Below, one piece after another: positions 1-8,738 of a stretch of 64,000 nt of DNA. A model generated the notes under the pieces. It searched no databases, was not told where the DNA came from, and was given only the letters and a program-made list of their open reading frames with translations. The position numbers were made by a program, and so were the translations under genes. How positions within the stretch are numbered: the stretch's first letter is position 1; every line of letters starts with the position of its first letter. This DNA is from VXNE01 sp965116625 (GTDB taxonomy: Bacteria > Pseudomonadota > Gammaproteobacteria > Pseudomonadales > Azotimanducaceae), in assembly GCA_965116625.1 (NCBI GenBank), contig OZ220717.1:3720001-3784000 (forward strand), written 5' to 3'.

Positions 1-372
1 AACGGCCTGTTCGGCACGGAGGAATCCGAGATCATCACACCCGCCATCGAGGCGGCGCGGCGGGACGGCATCGACGCCTCCGGTCCCCATCCTGCCGACA
101 CGGTCTTCTACCAGGCGATTCACCGCGACCGGTTCGATGGCATCGTGTGCATGTACCACGACCAGGGCCACGGCCCGATGAAGCTCGCGAGCTTCGAGTC
201 CGCCGTCAACGCCACCATCGGACTCCCCATCGTGCGCACATCCGTCGATCACGGCACCGCCTTCGATATCGCATGGCGGGGCGAGGCGTTCACCGAGTCG
301 CTGGGGCATGCCGTCGACTATGCCTGGAAGCTTGTCGGGGCTGGCGTCGGCCAGGTCGCGACTGGCGCTTGA
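1..372 (+). CDS. pdxA: PdxA-family 4-hydroxythreonine-4-phosphate dehydrogenase, C-terminal part
   Basis: The frame is open from the first base of the window and ends at TGA 370-372, so only the last 123 residues are visible and the start lies upstream. The metal-binding and active-site segment MYHDQGH is followed by LPIVRTSVDHGTAFDIAW, which is the family signature of NAD-dependent PdxA-type dehydrogenases. These oxidise 4-phospho-hydroxythreonine, or related four-carbon acid phosphates in the PdxA2 branch. The variant 'SVDHGTAFDIAW' looks more like PdxA2-type enzymes than E. coli PdxA, so the substrate may be a threonate or erythronate phosphate rather than the vitamin B6 precursor. Family membership is secure; the substrate is not. 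Confidence 0.85.
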   Translation, partial: NGLFGTEESEIITPAIEAARRDGIDASGPHPADTVFYQAIHRDRFDGIVCMYHDQGHGPMKLASFESAVNATIGLPIVRTSVDHGTAFDIAWRGEAFTESLGHAVDYAWKLVGAGVGQVATGA

Positions 373-427
373 CAGTCTCACCGACGCCGCCATTATCCCT
401 GCCTCTGAACTACGGGAGCGGCACGCC

Positions 428-535
428 ATGAATCAGGTGGCCCAAGATGGTTCGAACACCCCGGGGGCGCGCTTCAGGGGCGACGGCTTTCTCGCACCCG
501 TACACATCATGGGAGAGAGGCCCGACCAGCCATGA
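428..535 (+). CDS. Small ORF (35 aa), possible remnant of a phytanoyl-CoA dioxygenase N-terminus
   Basis: This ATG-started ORF of 35 codons ends in TGA at 533-535, overlapping the ATG of the sulfotransferase at 532 (ATGA coupling). The stretch FRGDGFLAPVHIM resembles the beginning of PhyH-type 2-oxoglutarate oxygenases, which commonly open with 'F-x-x-D-G-F-L-x-P'. The rest of such a protein is missing. It may be a truncated gene now serving as a leader that couples translation into the sulfotransferase, or chance. Low confidence. Confidence 0.3.
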   Translation: MNQVAQDGSNTPGARFRGDGFLAPVHIMGERPDQP

Positions 536-1176
536 TCGTCTCCCATCGGCACCGCTTCATGTTCTTCGCCGTGCCGAGAACCGGCACCCATGCGGTGCGT
601 GAAGCCCTGCGGGGGTGCCTGGGCGACGATGACTGGCAGCAGCAGTCGCTGACGGAGCGCATACGGTTACCCGTCGCCGCGCTCGCGCGTGTGGGCCATG
701 GCCACCTCACCCTGCGGCAGGTGCGGGCCCACCTGCCCGAGGCGATGTGCCGCGACTACTTCAAGTTCGCCTTCGTGCGCAACCCCTACGACCGATTCGT
801 ATCGGTATGCGCGATGCTCAACCGGCGAAACCGCGACTACCGGGGCCGCGAAACGGCGTTCATGAAACGGGCAATCGAAGTGCCCCGGTTTCGGGCACGG
901 GCACTGGTTCGGCCGCAATGGGACATGCTGGTCGATGCGGACGGCGAACCCGGCATGGATTTCATCGGTCGGTTCGAGGACCTGCAGCGGTCGTTCGGCG
1001 AGGTGTGCCGGCGCATCGGCATCTCCCCAGGGAGCCTCCCGCACAGCAACGCCACTGACCATCGCGACTACACGACCTACTATGACGACGAGTTGCTCAG
1101 CCTGGTGAACGACTTCTACCGGTCCGATTTCGACGGTCTCGGCTACGAGATCCCGGTCTCCGCGAAGGCGATGTGA
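532..1176 (+). CDS. Sulfotransferase family 2 protein
   Basis: This 214-residue cytosolic-type sulfotransferase would transfer a sulfuryl group from PAPS to an acceptor. The 5'-phosphosulfate loop is visible at residues 12-21 (FAVPRTGTHA), and the 3'-phosphate-binding segment FAFVRNPYDRF lies near residue 80. Its length is normal for the heparan/chondroitin-like family 2 domain. It begins in an ATGA overlap with a short upstream ORF, and its stop overlaps the start of the hydroxylase-like gene (TGATG), so the two are almost certainly translated together. The acceptor cannot be read from sequence; a surface glycan or a peptide are both possible. Confidence 0.82.
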   Translation: MIVSHRHRFMFFAVPRTGTHAVREALRGCLGDDDWQQQSLTERIRLPVAALARVGHGHLTLRQVRAHLPEAMCRDYFKFAFVRNPYDRFVSVCAMLNRRNRDYRGRETAFMKRAIEVPRFRARALVRPQWDMLVDADGEPGMDFIGRFEDLQRSFGEVCRRIGISPGSLPHSNATDHRDYTTYYDDELLSLVNDFYRSDFDGLGYEIPVSAKAM

Positions 1177-2138
1177 TGCGCCTCGGCAAGCCCTTCATCC
1201 GCCTTCCGTTCCGGTTCGACGCCGAGAGGCTGGCCGAGGAGGTCCGGCAGTTCGGACCGGATCGATGGATGGCGCACCCGAGTGGGTTGCCCGGCAACTC
1301 CGCGATCGCGCTCATTTCCAGCGACGGCGGGGACAACGACTCGTTCGAGGGCGAGAAGAAACCGACGCCGCACCTGGCCGAATGCGAGTACATGCGGCAG
1401 GTGATGGCGAGTTTCGGGGAAGTCCTCTCCCGCTCCCGGCTGATGAAGATCGACGCCGGCTCGGAGCTCAACCTGCACGTCGACTTCAACTACCACTGGT
1501 TCAGCCGCGTCCGCATTCACATTCCCGTCATCACGGACCCGTCGGTGATATTCCATTGCGGGACGGCGAGTCTGCACATGCGCCCGGGCGACTGCTGGAT
1601 CTTCGACTCCTGGCGGCGCCACCGGGTCGTCAACCCGAGCGGGCGGGACCGCGTACACCTGGTGATCGACACCGGGGGCTCGTCGCGGTTCTGGAACATG
1701 GTGCATGCCGTGGAAGAACGCGACCCGTCAGAAACGTCCAGGAACGCCACGTTCATCGCCTTCGAACCCGGCAAGCCGGTCTCGCTCAGAACCGAGAGAT
1801 TCGCCAGCCTGCCGGTGATGGCGCCTGGAGAATGCGCTGCCCTCATCGAGGACCTGATCGCGGACTTTGCGGGGAACCCCGACAACGATCCGCAACTCGT
1901 CGCCACCTATGTCTCACTGATGCGGGGTTTTGCGACCGATTGGCGCGAACTATGGCTCCTGTACGGTCACCGCCCGGAAGGCCTGGAACACTACCGCGCA
2001 CTGATCGCCAACACGCGCCGCCGCCTGCATCCGAACATGCGTGCGCTCACGGTCAGGAGCAACCGCATCGGCGTCAATGCGATCTTCGCGCAGCGCGTCC
2101 TGAACGCCGCGCTCGCACCGGACGTACGGATGGAGTGA
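1176..2138 (+). CDS. Aspartyl/asparaginyl beta-hydroxylase-like 2-oxoglutarate oxygenase
   Basis: This protein of about 320 residues carries a jelly-roll oxygenase core of the aspartyl/asparaginyl beta-hydroxylase family. HVDFNYHW provides the HxD metal ligands near residue 105, and DSWRRHRVVNPS provides the distal histidine with the arginine expected to bind 2-oxoglutarate. The family hydroxylates Asp/Asn side chains in proteins or small peptides using Fe(II), O2 and 2-oxoglutarate. I take ATG 1176, which overlaps the sulfotransferase stop by one base; GTG 1173 would add one residue. The C-terminal 120 residues have no recognised domain. Pairing with a sulfotransferase suggests joint modification of one target (inference). 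Confidence 0.75.
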   Translation: MRLGKPFIRLPFRFDAERLAEEVRQFGPDRWMAHPSGLPGNSAIALISSDGGDNDSFEGEKKPTPHLAECEYMRQVMASFGEVLSRSRLMKIDAGSELNLHVDFNYHWFSRVRIHIPVITDPSVIFHCGTASLHMRPGDCWIFDSWRRHRVVNPSGRDRVHLVIDTGGSSRFWNMVHAVEERDPSETSRNATFIAFEPGKPVSLRTERFASLPVMAPGECAALIEDLIADFAGNPDNDPQLVATYVSLMRGFATDWRELWLLYGHRPEGLEHYRALIANTRRRLHPNMRALTVRSNRIGVNAIFAQRVLNAALAPDVRME

Positions 2139-2210
2139 CGCCGATCACACGCTGTGGGCAGAGATCCCGGATACGGATTCTGCGGAGCGGCTCACTGTAA
2201 AGGCTGCGGG

Positions 2211-4232
2211 CTAGTCGATCCCGTAACGCGCTCGCACCTCCGGCCCCAGCGCCTCCTTCAACGGGTCGAGCCAGGCTTCGTAGTTCCGCCACTGTGCCAG
2301 CCCCGTGCGATAGATGGGCTGGCGAACCTGCTCGGCACTGGGCGTGCGGATGCTGCGTTCGGTCTGATGGTAGTCGACGCAGGCCTGCTCGAACGGCAGG
2401 CCACAGAAGTCGAGAATGCGTCGCACCTGTCCTTCGAGGTCGTCGACCACGGCCTCATGCTGCACGCACAGAACAAAGCCAGGCAGCACCTCATCCCAAT
2501 GATCCATGAGCTTGACGTATTGTCGGTAATAGTTGCCGATCTCGTGCAGTCCGTAGGAAAACTCCTGGCCCTCCCCGAATAACTGCTTGTAGCCGCTGAA
2601 GCAGCAGGCCATGGGATGCCGCCGTGCGTCGATGATCTTCGCGTTGGGCAGGATGAGCCTGATGAGGCCGATGTGGAAGAAGTTGTTCGGCATCTTGTCG
2701 ACGAAGAACGGAGCGGTTCCCCGGTAGACGCGCGTGTCCTCGATGAACTGTTCGCCGAACCTGAGGAACAGATCGTCCTCGATCTCGTCCAGGATGCGGG
2801 GATACCTGGGCGGCGCATCCGGCACGTCCCGGCCCCGCAGGCGCTTGGCGAGATTCAGGATGTTGTGAAGCTCCATCGTGCCGTCCACCGCCGAATGGGA
2901 CGACAGGATCTGCTCCAGCAGGGTCGACCCGGCACGTGGCAGCCCCACCACGAAGATCGGATCCGGCGCGTCGAACCCAACGCCCTGTCGGCGGGCGAAG
3001 AGTTCTCCCGTGCAGATTTCGATCTGGCTGTCGATTCTTACCTGCAGGTGCCTGGCATCGTGATAGGTCGCCGGCCGCTTGAGGTCGTTGCCCTGCCGGT
3101 AAAACTCGAATGACCGTTCGTAATCCCGCTTTTGCTCATAGGCGTCCCCGAGGGCGAAACAGACCTGGATACGGTCGTTTTCGCCAGTGGCCGCGTCCGT
3201 CGCCAGGGATTCCATCCGCGCCAGTTCATCGTCTGCGAACTCGTGGGACTTCGTGTTCGCCAGGCTCCAGTAGGCGTCGCCGTGGTCCGGCTTGATCCGG
3301 TACGCCTCCCGGTAAAGCGCCACGGCCTCCTCGATCTGGCCGTCCGACTTGTGCACATGCGCGAGCGAAACCGGGAAGAAGTGGTTGTCCGGGTGATGCC
3401 GCATCAGGCGCTCGTAGGCTTCGATGGCCGCGGCATTCCTGCCGACGCCCGCGCAGGCGGCCGCATACAACGCGCGAACATGGTTCTCGTCGTCGGGGTA
3501 TTCGGCCAGCAGTTGCTCCGCCTGTTCGAACGCTTTCGCGAACTTCTGCATTCGCATCAGGATGTTGGCGTACTGGATGCGCGCTTCCCGGTGCGACGGG
3601 TGGAACTCGACGCAACTCTCGAGCAGGAACTCGGCCTCGTCGAACGTCCTGTTGCGTGTCGCGATTTCCGCGAGAAGCCGCATTCCCTCGACGTGGGTCC
3701 TGTTGGATTGCAGGAAGTGCTTGCACAGGCGCTCGGCGTCCGCCAGGCGGTTGTCGGACAGGTAGCTGATGACGGCAAGAAGTTCGGCCGGCAACGATTC
3801 CAGGAAGGCGAGTTGTTCCACGACAGCCTTCAGGCGTTCCGCGTTGCCATCGTCGTGGTAGAGCTTGGCAAGACACTTCCAACTGTTGACCAGCGACGGG
3901 TCGGCGGCGATCGCGCGCTCGAACGCCGCGCCGGCACGGGAGAAATTCTCGAGGGCGATGTAGTTGTAGCCCGTTTCCTGGTGCGCGCGACCGAAGCTGG
4001 GCCTTGATTCAAGAATCCCGGCCAGCGTCGCGAGCGAGGCAGTCCACTGGTGCTGATGGCGCTGGGCGACGGCGAGCGCGTACTGCGCCTCGATGTTGTC
4101 CGGTTCCTTCGCGAGAACCTGGCCCATCAGGCGCGCCGCCCGAGCGGGCGCGCCATCACCGAGCAGGCGCTGCGCCTGCCGTACGACCGGATCGCTTTCG
4201 GACACGCTGACAGCAGCGGAAGGGCTGGGCAC
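2211..4232 (-). CDS. TPR-repeat sulfotransferase
   Basis: This 673-residue protein has about ten tetratricopeptide repeats (residues ~15-370), followed by a sulfotransferase domain from about residue 420. The PAPS loop is FVVGLPRAGSTLLEQIL, and DARRHPMACCFSGYKQLF holds the 3'-phosphate-binding region. This TPR plus sulfotransferase architecture is common in marine proteobacteria and resembles protein-tyrosine sulfotransferases, but acceptors are mostly unknown. It follows the TonB-dependent receptor on the same strand with a 57-bp gap, so co-transcription is likely. It converges with the smaller sulfotransferase operon. Confidence 0.85.
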   Translation of the reverse strand: MPSPSAAVSVSESDPVVRQAQRLLGDGAPARAARLMGQVLAKEPDNIEAQYALAVAQRHQHQWTASLATLAGILESRPSFGRAHQETGYNYIALENFSRAGAAFERAIAADPSLVNSWKCLAKLYHDDGNAERLKAVVEQLAFLESLPAELLAVISYLSDNRLADAERLCKHFLQSNRTHVEGMRLLAEIATRNRTFDEAEFLLESCVEFHPSHREARIQYANILMRMQKFAKAFEQAEQLLAEYPDDENHVRALYAAACAGVGRNAAAIEAYERLMRHHPDNHFFPVSLAHVHKSDGQIEEAVALYREAYRIKPDHGDAYWSLANTKSHEFADDELARMESLATDAATGENDRIQVCFALGDAYEQKRDYERSFEFYRQGNDLKRPATYHDARHLQVRIDSQIEICTGELFARRQGVGFDAPDPIFVVGLPRAGSTLLEQILSSHSAVDGTMELHNILNLAKRLRGRDVPDAPPRYPRILDEIEDDLFLRFGEQFIEDTRVYRGTAPFFVDKMPNNFFHIGLIRLILPNAKIIDARRHPMACCFSGYKQLFGEGQEFSYGLHEIGNYYRQYVKLMDHWDEVLPGFVLCVQHEAVVDDLEGQVRRILDFCGLPFEQACVDYHQTERSIRTPSAEQVRQPIYRTGLAQWRNYEAWLDPLKEALGPEVRARYGID

Positions 4233-4289
4233 CTGTCGCCCGGCCGCCGACTCGCCTCCGCTCGTTACGTCCCGCCGGCCGGGCAGCGG

Positions 4290-7196
4290 TCAGTCGAGCT
4301 CATAGAAGATCCTGAAACCGATGGTGCGCGGTCTCTGTACACTCACAAACGGCGTGTAGTGGGCCGCGACCTGCGCGATCTGCCCATCTTCATTGGTCAG
4401 GTTGTTGACGAACAGCTCGGCACCCCATCCTTCCCACTGCTCCTGCTCAATGCCGAAGGCCACGTTCACGGTCGTTGCGGCGGGATTGACGAAACGCGAG
4501 TTCCTCGGCAACCGAGAGTCAATCTCGACGGTGCCGAAGGTGCCACCCTCGTCCTGCCACTCCAGGCCCGAGTAGCTGCCGGACTGTTGAAAGATCGTGT
4601 CATCCATGAACTCCGCGTTGCCGACGATGCCGGAGAGGTGTTCGGTTCGATAACTCAGGCTGCCAAGCAGATAGGCACTGCCCCCTATGGCGTTGACATC
4701 GAAGCTGTAACGCACCCTGATGTTGCCGGCGAAAGCTGGCGCCAGCGGCAGTTCGCTCCCCACCGGGACGGCGATCCCCTGAAGTTGCGGGTTCAGGCGC
4801 GTCAGTTCGGTGGAAAGCAGGCTGAAGGAACCCGACACCATTAGCTGGTGGCTGACCGCCCACTGGAAGTCCACGTCCAGGCCGCTGCTCTGGGCATCGC
4901 CCACATTCTCGATGAAGTAAAGGAACGCGACGTTGGACGGGTCGAAGCGCGACACCTGAAGTTCATTGATCGTGTTCCGGTACACGGTCGCGTGCAGGTG
5001 GAGGAACCCGTCAAGCAACTCGCCCTTTGCGCCGACTTCGAAACTGGACAGTTCGTCACTCAGCGCCACCACGGGCACCACGTAGTTCTGGTAGACCCCC
5101 GACTGGTTCGTCGAGAGCTGACCGGCGTTGCGGTTCGCAGTGGCCGGACGGTAGCCCTCGGCGTAGGATGCGAAGAGCATCATGTTTTCCGTCGGCTGAA
5201 AGCTGATCGACGCCTTCATGATCGTGTCGGTCTCATTGACGGAGCCGTCGGGCTGCAGGTGCTCGATGTCAAGGTGGCCGCTCTTGATCGCGGCCAGCGT
5301 CGCCTGGTTGCTGCCGCCGCCCCGGAACATGTCCCGGGCGCCGTTCGGGCTGCGGGCGTTCAGTATCACGCTGTCGTTGCCGCTCTCGTTGTACTGGCCC
5401 AACGTCACAAGGCGCGCCGTCACGTCGTTGCTGAACGCGTGGCTGTTGCAACGCCCATCCACCGTCCTCACCGAGTTGCCGAAACCCTGCGGCTCGATAC
5501 CGTAACGGCACCCGAACGAGAAGTTGGCCGCACCGGCCAGCTTCGTGGAGAGGTCGTAGTATCGGGCACTGAGAGATACCGACACGGTATCCGAAATGTC
5601 CATTGCCACTTCGCCGAAAAGCGCTACCTGTTCCTCGGTGCGGGTGAAATCGTTGAAGAACGTCGTGAACGGGCTGCGCGGCCCGGACGTGTTGACTCCC
5701 TCCGTGGGAACGGTGACGTTGCCGAGCTGGAATCCGTCGCCGGAATTGTCGTTGTAGTAGCTGCTGACGTGCTCGGCGAAGGCCGGATTGGAAGAGGCAT
5801 ACTGGAAATCGCCCACGTGGTTGGTTTCCACGTCATTGACGTACAGGCCGCCCAGCAATCTCATCCGTCGATCGGGATCCGTGGTGACCCGGATCTCGTG
5901 GGTGGTTCGGGCGTTGGTGCTTACCTCCGTGTACTGCTTGGTCGGGTCGTAGCAGTTGTTGACATCCGTGGCATCGTAGACGTTGCCGCTACAGAGGTAG
6001 TAGGTGATATAGCCGCCACCGTTGTTGTAGTGCGTATAGTCGATGATGCTATCGATATCGCGGCTCAACGTGCCCCCGGTGTAGATCAGGTCCAGTTGGC
6101 CGAGACGTCCGTTGAGCGTCCACGTGGTCAGGCCGAAACTGTCCCGGTTGTACTCGGGGGAAAACCGCGCCGTGGCGTTGTCCTGGTCCAGGTTGGGATC
6201 GACAATGAACGACCCTTCCGCCTCGAGCGTCTGCGACGTGTGCTGAACCAGCACATCCCAGTTGTCGCTCAGGGCCCAGGCGGCGCCAATGCGGCCGCCG
6301 CGATAGGACGCCTCGTTCCAGTCGTCCTGCACGAGGGCGTCGTTGCGCGCGACCGCGACCGAGTCGGCACCCGTGAGAGGCGGACCGAACCCGGCGACAT
6401 TGTTGCGGTCGACCACCTCGCCGCTGGGCACGAACGTCGCGGGGACATTGTCCACCCAGCCTCCCTGGGTGTCGCTGTAAACAACGGCACGGATCGCCAG
6501 CGCATCCGATATGGGCAGGTTCAGCCAGCCGCTGGCTCCGCTCGTGTCGGCGCCGTCCGCGGTAGTGGCGAACTTGGCATTGAATCCGGTAGCAACCTTG
6601 CCCGGCTGCGGCTTGCGGGTGATCAGGCGCACGGTGCCGGACTGCGAACTCTCGCCGAACAACGTGCCCTGGGGCCCGGAGAGCACCTCGATGCGTTCCA
6701 GGTCCACCGCGTAGACATCGAGATTGCGCGCGCCAAAAGATACCGGTAACTCGTCCACGTAGAGCGCCACTCCAGGCGTCGAGCCCTGCGCGGGGGCGAC
6801 GGTCGGACCGGTCTGCTCCGTGGCGCTGCCGCGGATATAAAGCTCCTTCTTGCCAGGACCATTTCCCGCACTCACGACATTCGGCAGGTACTCGACGTAT
6901 TCGTCGAACGTCTCGATACCGAGTTCCTGCACGGCATATCCGGTGAGCGCCTGCACGGAGATGGGCACATCCTGCAGACTCTCCTCCCGCTTGGTGGCCG
7001 TGACGACGATCACTTCGGGCGCGAGTCGCCGCTCATCCTCCTGCTCGACCTCTACGCCAGTCCCTTCAGCAGCAGACGCTCCTCCGGCACTCGCGACGAC
7101 GGCCGATATGGCAATCCCCAACGGCTTTCTCTTCCATGTTGCGGGACCGGTTGCGTTGCGCCCTCGCTTCCTGTCATACATACGTTGCGTCTTCAT
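4290..7196 (-). CDS. TonB-dependent outer-membrane receptor
   Basis: This 968-residue outer-membrane active transporter takes up a large substrate using TonB energy. I start at ATG 7196 rather than the longer open frame to 7388, because a strong ribosome-binding site (rc of 7206-7211, GGAGGG) sits 9 nt upstream and the protein then opens with a basic region and a hydrophobic signal segment ending ASAGGASA. The TonB box region VIVVTATKREESLQDVPISV is followed by the plug (LERIEVLSGPQGTLFGESS) and a long beta-barrel ending in an aromatic-rich strand, GFRIFYELD. The substrate is unknown. The neighbouring divergent amine-type regulator makes a link to methylated amines conceivable, but such compounds rarely need TonB transport. 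Confidence 0.9.
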   Translation of the reverse strand: MKTQRMYDRKRGRNATGPATWKRKPLGIAISAVVASAGGASAAEGTGVEVEQEDERRLAPEVIVVTATKREESLQDVPISVQALTGYAVQELGIETFDEYVEYLPNVVSAGNGPGKKELYIRGSATEQTGPTVAPAQGSTPGVALYVDELPVSFGARNLDVYAVDLERIEVLSGPQGTLFGESSQSGTVRLITRKPQPGKVATGFNAKFATTADGADTSGASGWLNLPISDALAIRAVVYSDTQGGWVDNVPATFVPSGEVVDRNNVAGFGPPLTGADSVAVARNDALVQDDWNEASYRGGRIGAAWALSDNWDVLVQHTSQTLEAEGSFIVDPNLDQDNATARFSPEYNRDSFGLTTWTLNGRLGQLDLIYTGGTLSRDIDSIIDYTHYNNGGGYITYYLCSGNVYDATDVNNCYDPTKQYTEVSTNARTTHEIRVTTDPDRRMRLLGGLYVNDVETNHVGDFQYASSNPAFAEHVSSYYNDNSGDGFQLGNVTVPTEGVNTSGPRSPFTTFFNDFTRTEEQVALFGEVAMDISDTVSVSLSARYYDLSTKLAGAANFSFGCRYGIEPQGFGNSVRTVDGRCNSHAFSNDVTARLVTLGQYNESGNDSVILNARSPNGARDMFRGGGSNQATLAAIKSGHLDIEHLQPDGSVNETDTIMKASISFQPTENMMLFASYAEGYRPATANRNAGQLSTNQSGVYQNYVVPVVALSDELSSFEVGAKGELLDGFLHLHATVYRNTINELQVSRFDPSNVAFLYFIENVGDAQSSGLDVDFQWAVSHQLMVSGSFSLLSTELTRLNPQLQGIAVPVGSELPLAPAFAGNIRVRYSFDVNAIGGSAYLLGSLSYRTEHLSGIVGNAEFMDDTIFQQSGSYSGLEWQDEGGTFGTVEIDSRLPRNSRFVNPAATTVNVAFGIEQEQWEGWGAELFVNNLTNEDGQIAQVAAHYTPFVSVQRPRTIGFRIFYELD

Positions 7197-7205
7197 CGAG
7201 CAGTT

Positions 7206-7211
7206 CCCTCC
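7206..7211 (-). promoter_or_regulatory. Ribosome-binding site of the TonB-dependent receptor
   Basis: GGAGGG on the minus strand lies 9 nt before ATG 7196. It decides the start against the 64-residue longer open frame, whose extra residues are translated from the palindromic repeat at 7218-7267. Confidence 0.7.
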
Positions 7212-7217
7212 AAAGCC

Positions 7218-7267
7218 AGGAGCCTTTAGCCGGGGGCGTTTCCCCCGACAGCTGACGCGCAAGGAAG
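7218..7267 (+). repeat. Partial copy A of a dispersed palindromic repeat
   Basis: About 50 bp starting AGGAGCCTTTAGCCGGGGG match the first part of the 77-bp repeat found at 42151-42227 and 60043-60119. The central hairpin differs in sequence but keeps pairing (CGGGGG/CCCCCG here, CGGGGAA/TTCCCCG at 42164-42179), which suggests selection for structure. It sits in the 5' untranslated region of the TonB receptor, just upstream of its ribosome-binding site. Confidence 0.6.
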
Positions 7268-7455
7268 CGATGGGACGCTCCCCGTCGCGTGACAGCGTAC
7301 TTCCATGGGTGAAAACCCTATTACTAGCAGCGTCCCATTGCAAACGTCCGAACGACGTCAGGCTGAAAGAAACAGGTCTCAAGATCATTGTCCGGGAGGC
7401 CCGAAAGCGCGAAACTCGGGGGCAACGCTTCCATAGCAGCTACCTGGATCCGGTC

Positions 7456-8439
7456 ATGAGCGGGAATGAGCGCTCCATCGGGCACCACGAAAAGCAGACG
7501 CGCATCGCGTTCCTGATGACGCGCGACTACACCATCGTAACGCTCACCAGCGCGATTGCCGTGCTGCGCATGGCCAACCGGCTGAGCGAGCGCCACCTCT
7601 ATCACTGGACCTGTCTGACCCTCGACGGCAAACCGGTGCCATCCAGCGACGGCCTGCGACTCGTGCCCGACGGGGATGTGGGTTCCATCGGTCAACTGGA
7701 CATGCTGTTCGTCTGCGGCGGCTACCACTGCGAGCGGCACTGCAGCGGGGCGCTACTCGACACCTTGCGCGGCTTCGCCAGGCGCGGCCTGCCCCTGGGC
7801 GCGCTCTGCACCGGTTCGCACTTCCTCGCCGCCGCGGGCCTGCTGGACGGCTACCGCTGCGCGATCCATTGGGAACACCTGTCCAGCCTGCGCGAGCAGT
7901 TCCCGCGCGTACAGGTATCGTCCCGGCTGTTCGAGATCGACCGTGACCGTTTCACGTGTTGCGGCGGGATCAGTTCCATCGACATGATGCTGAACCTGGT
8001 CCGCACTGCCCACGGCCAGGAACTGGCGCGGAACATAACGGAGCAGATCATCCTCGACAGGGTGCGCACCGAGAACGACATGCAGCGAATGCCGCTGCAC
8101 CACCAGCTCGGCGCCGTAAACCAGCAGCGGCTGGTCGATGCCGTGGCCCTGATGGAGGCCAACATCGAGGAGCCGCTCACTCTCGGCGAGGTGGCGGAAT
8201 ACACGGACATCTCGCCGCGCCAACTCGAGCGCCTGTTTCACGTACACCTGAATTGCACGCCGTCCCGCTACTACCTGAACCTGCGATTGGACCAGGGACG
8301 CCTGCTGTTGCTGCAGACCAGCATGTCGGTCACGGCCATCGCCTCGCGATGCGGGTTTTCGACGGCCGCGCGGTTCGGCAAATCCTACCTCGCGAAGTAC
8401 GGGAAACGGCCCACCGACGAGCGTCGACCCGCACCCTGA
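7456..8439 (+). CDS. GlxA-type AraC-family regulator, GbdR-like
   Basis: This 327-residue transcription factor has an N-terminal DJ-1/PfpI-like ligand domain (residues ~15-190) and a C-terminal AraC helix-turn-helix pair (residues ~230-320; DISPRQLERLF and AIASRCGFSTAARFGKSYL). GALCTGSHFLAAAGLLDG is the nucleophile-elbow region typical of this family. GbdR, SouR and CdhR, which sense glycine betaine/dimethylglycine, sarcosine and carnitine, have exactly this layout. I choose ATG 7456, where similarity to such regulators begins, rather than the much longer open frame. It is divergent from the TonB receptor and directly precedes the one-carbon genes, so it is the likely activator of the cluster (inference from context). 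Confidence 0.8.
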   Translation: MSGNERSIGHHEKQTRIAFLMTRDYTIVTLTSAIAVLRMANRLSERHLYHWTCLTLDGKPVPSSDGLRLVPDGDVGSIGQLDMLFVCGGYHCERHCSGALLDTLRGFARRGLPLGALCTGSHFLAAAGLLDGYRCAIHWEHLSSLREQFPRVQVSSRLFEIDRDRFTCCGGISSIDMMLNLVRTAHGQELARNITEQIILDRVRTENDMQRMPLHHQLGAVNQQRLVDAVALMEANIEEPLTLGEVAEYTDISPRQLERLFHVHLNCTPSRYYLNLRLDQGRLLLLQTSMSVTAIASRCGFSTAARFGKSYLAKYGKRPTDERRPAP

Positions 8440-8476
8440 AACAGACGTGATTCGACCCGCTTCGGCGTGTCGCTTT

Positions 8477-8636
8477 TCGACTATTCAATGTCGCCTGTTT
8501 TGGGTTCGTTCGACACGGATTTACGCTCCGTCCGACATTCAAACGGCCCTTCGACGCGAAGGCGCGAATCCACACGAAATCTGCCGGAAGAAGCACTCTC
8601 GCCGGGTCGTCGTTTCTCGACTACTGGATGTCGCCT
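8477..8636 (+). promoter_or_regulatory. Pair of 20-bp direct repeats, candidate operator sites
   Basis: The leader between the regulator and the DmdA-like gene contains TCGACTATTCAATGTCGCCT at 8477-8496 and a copy with 17 of 20 identical bases at 8617-8636, exactly 140 bp apart. Both end in ATGTCGCCT. AraC-family activators often bind paired direct repeats, so these could be sites for the adjacent GbdR-like protein. The rest of the 299-bp gap shows no ORF that I can support. Confidence 0.4.
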
Positions 8637-8738
8637 TTGGCTGAAATGCGTCGCGAAAGTTCAGGCAAGCTGCCGCCGTTGCCGCGGTGGAGGCCGGTCC
8701 CGATACGGCGGCCTCGAATTCCGCCCAAGGGGAGTCCA

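Noticed and set aside
4848..6749. 633-codon frame antisense to the TonB receptor
   Set aside because: No domain or start signal; shadow of the receptor gene.
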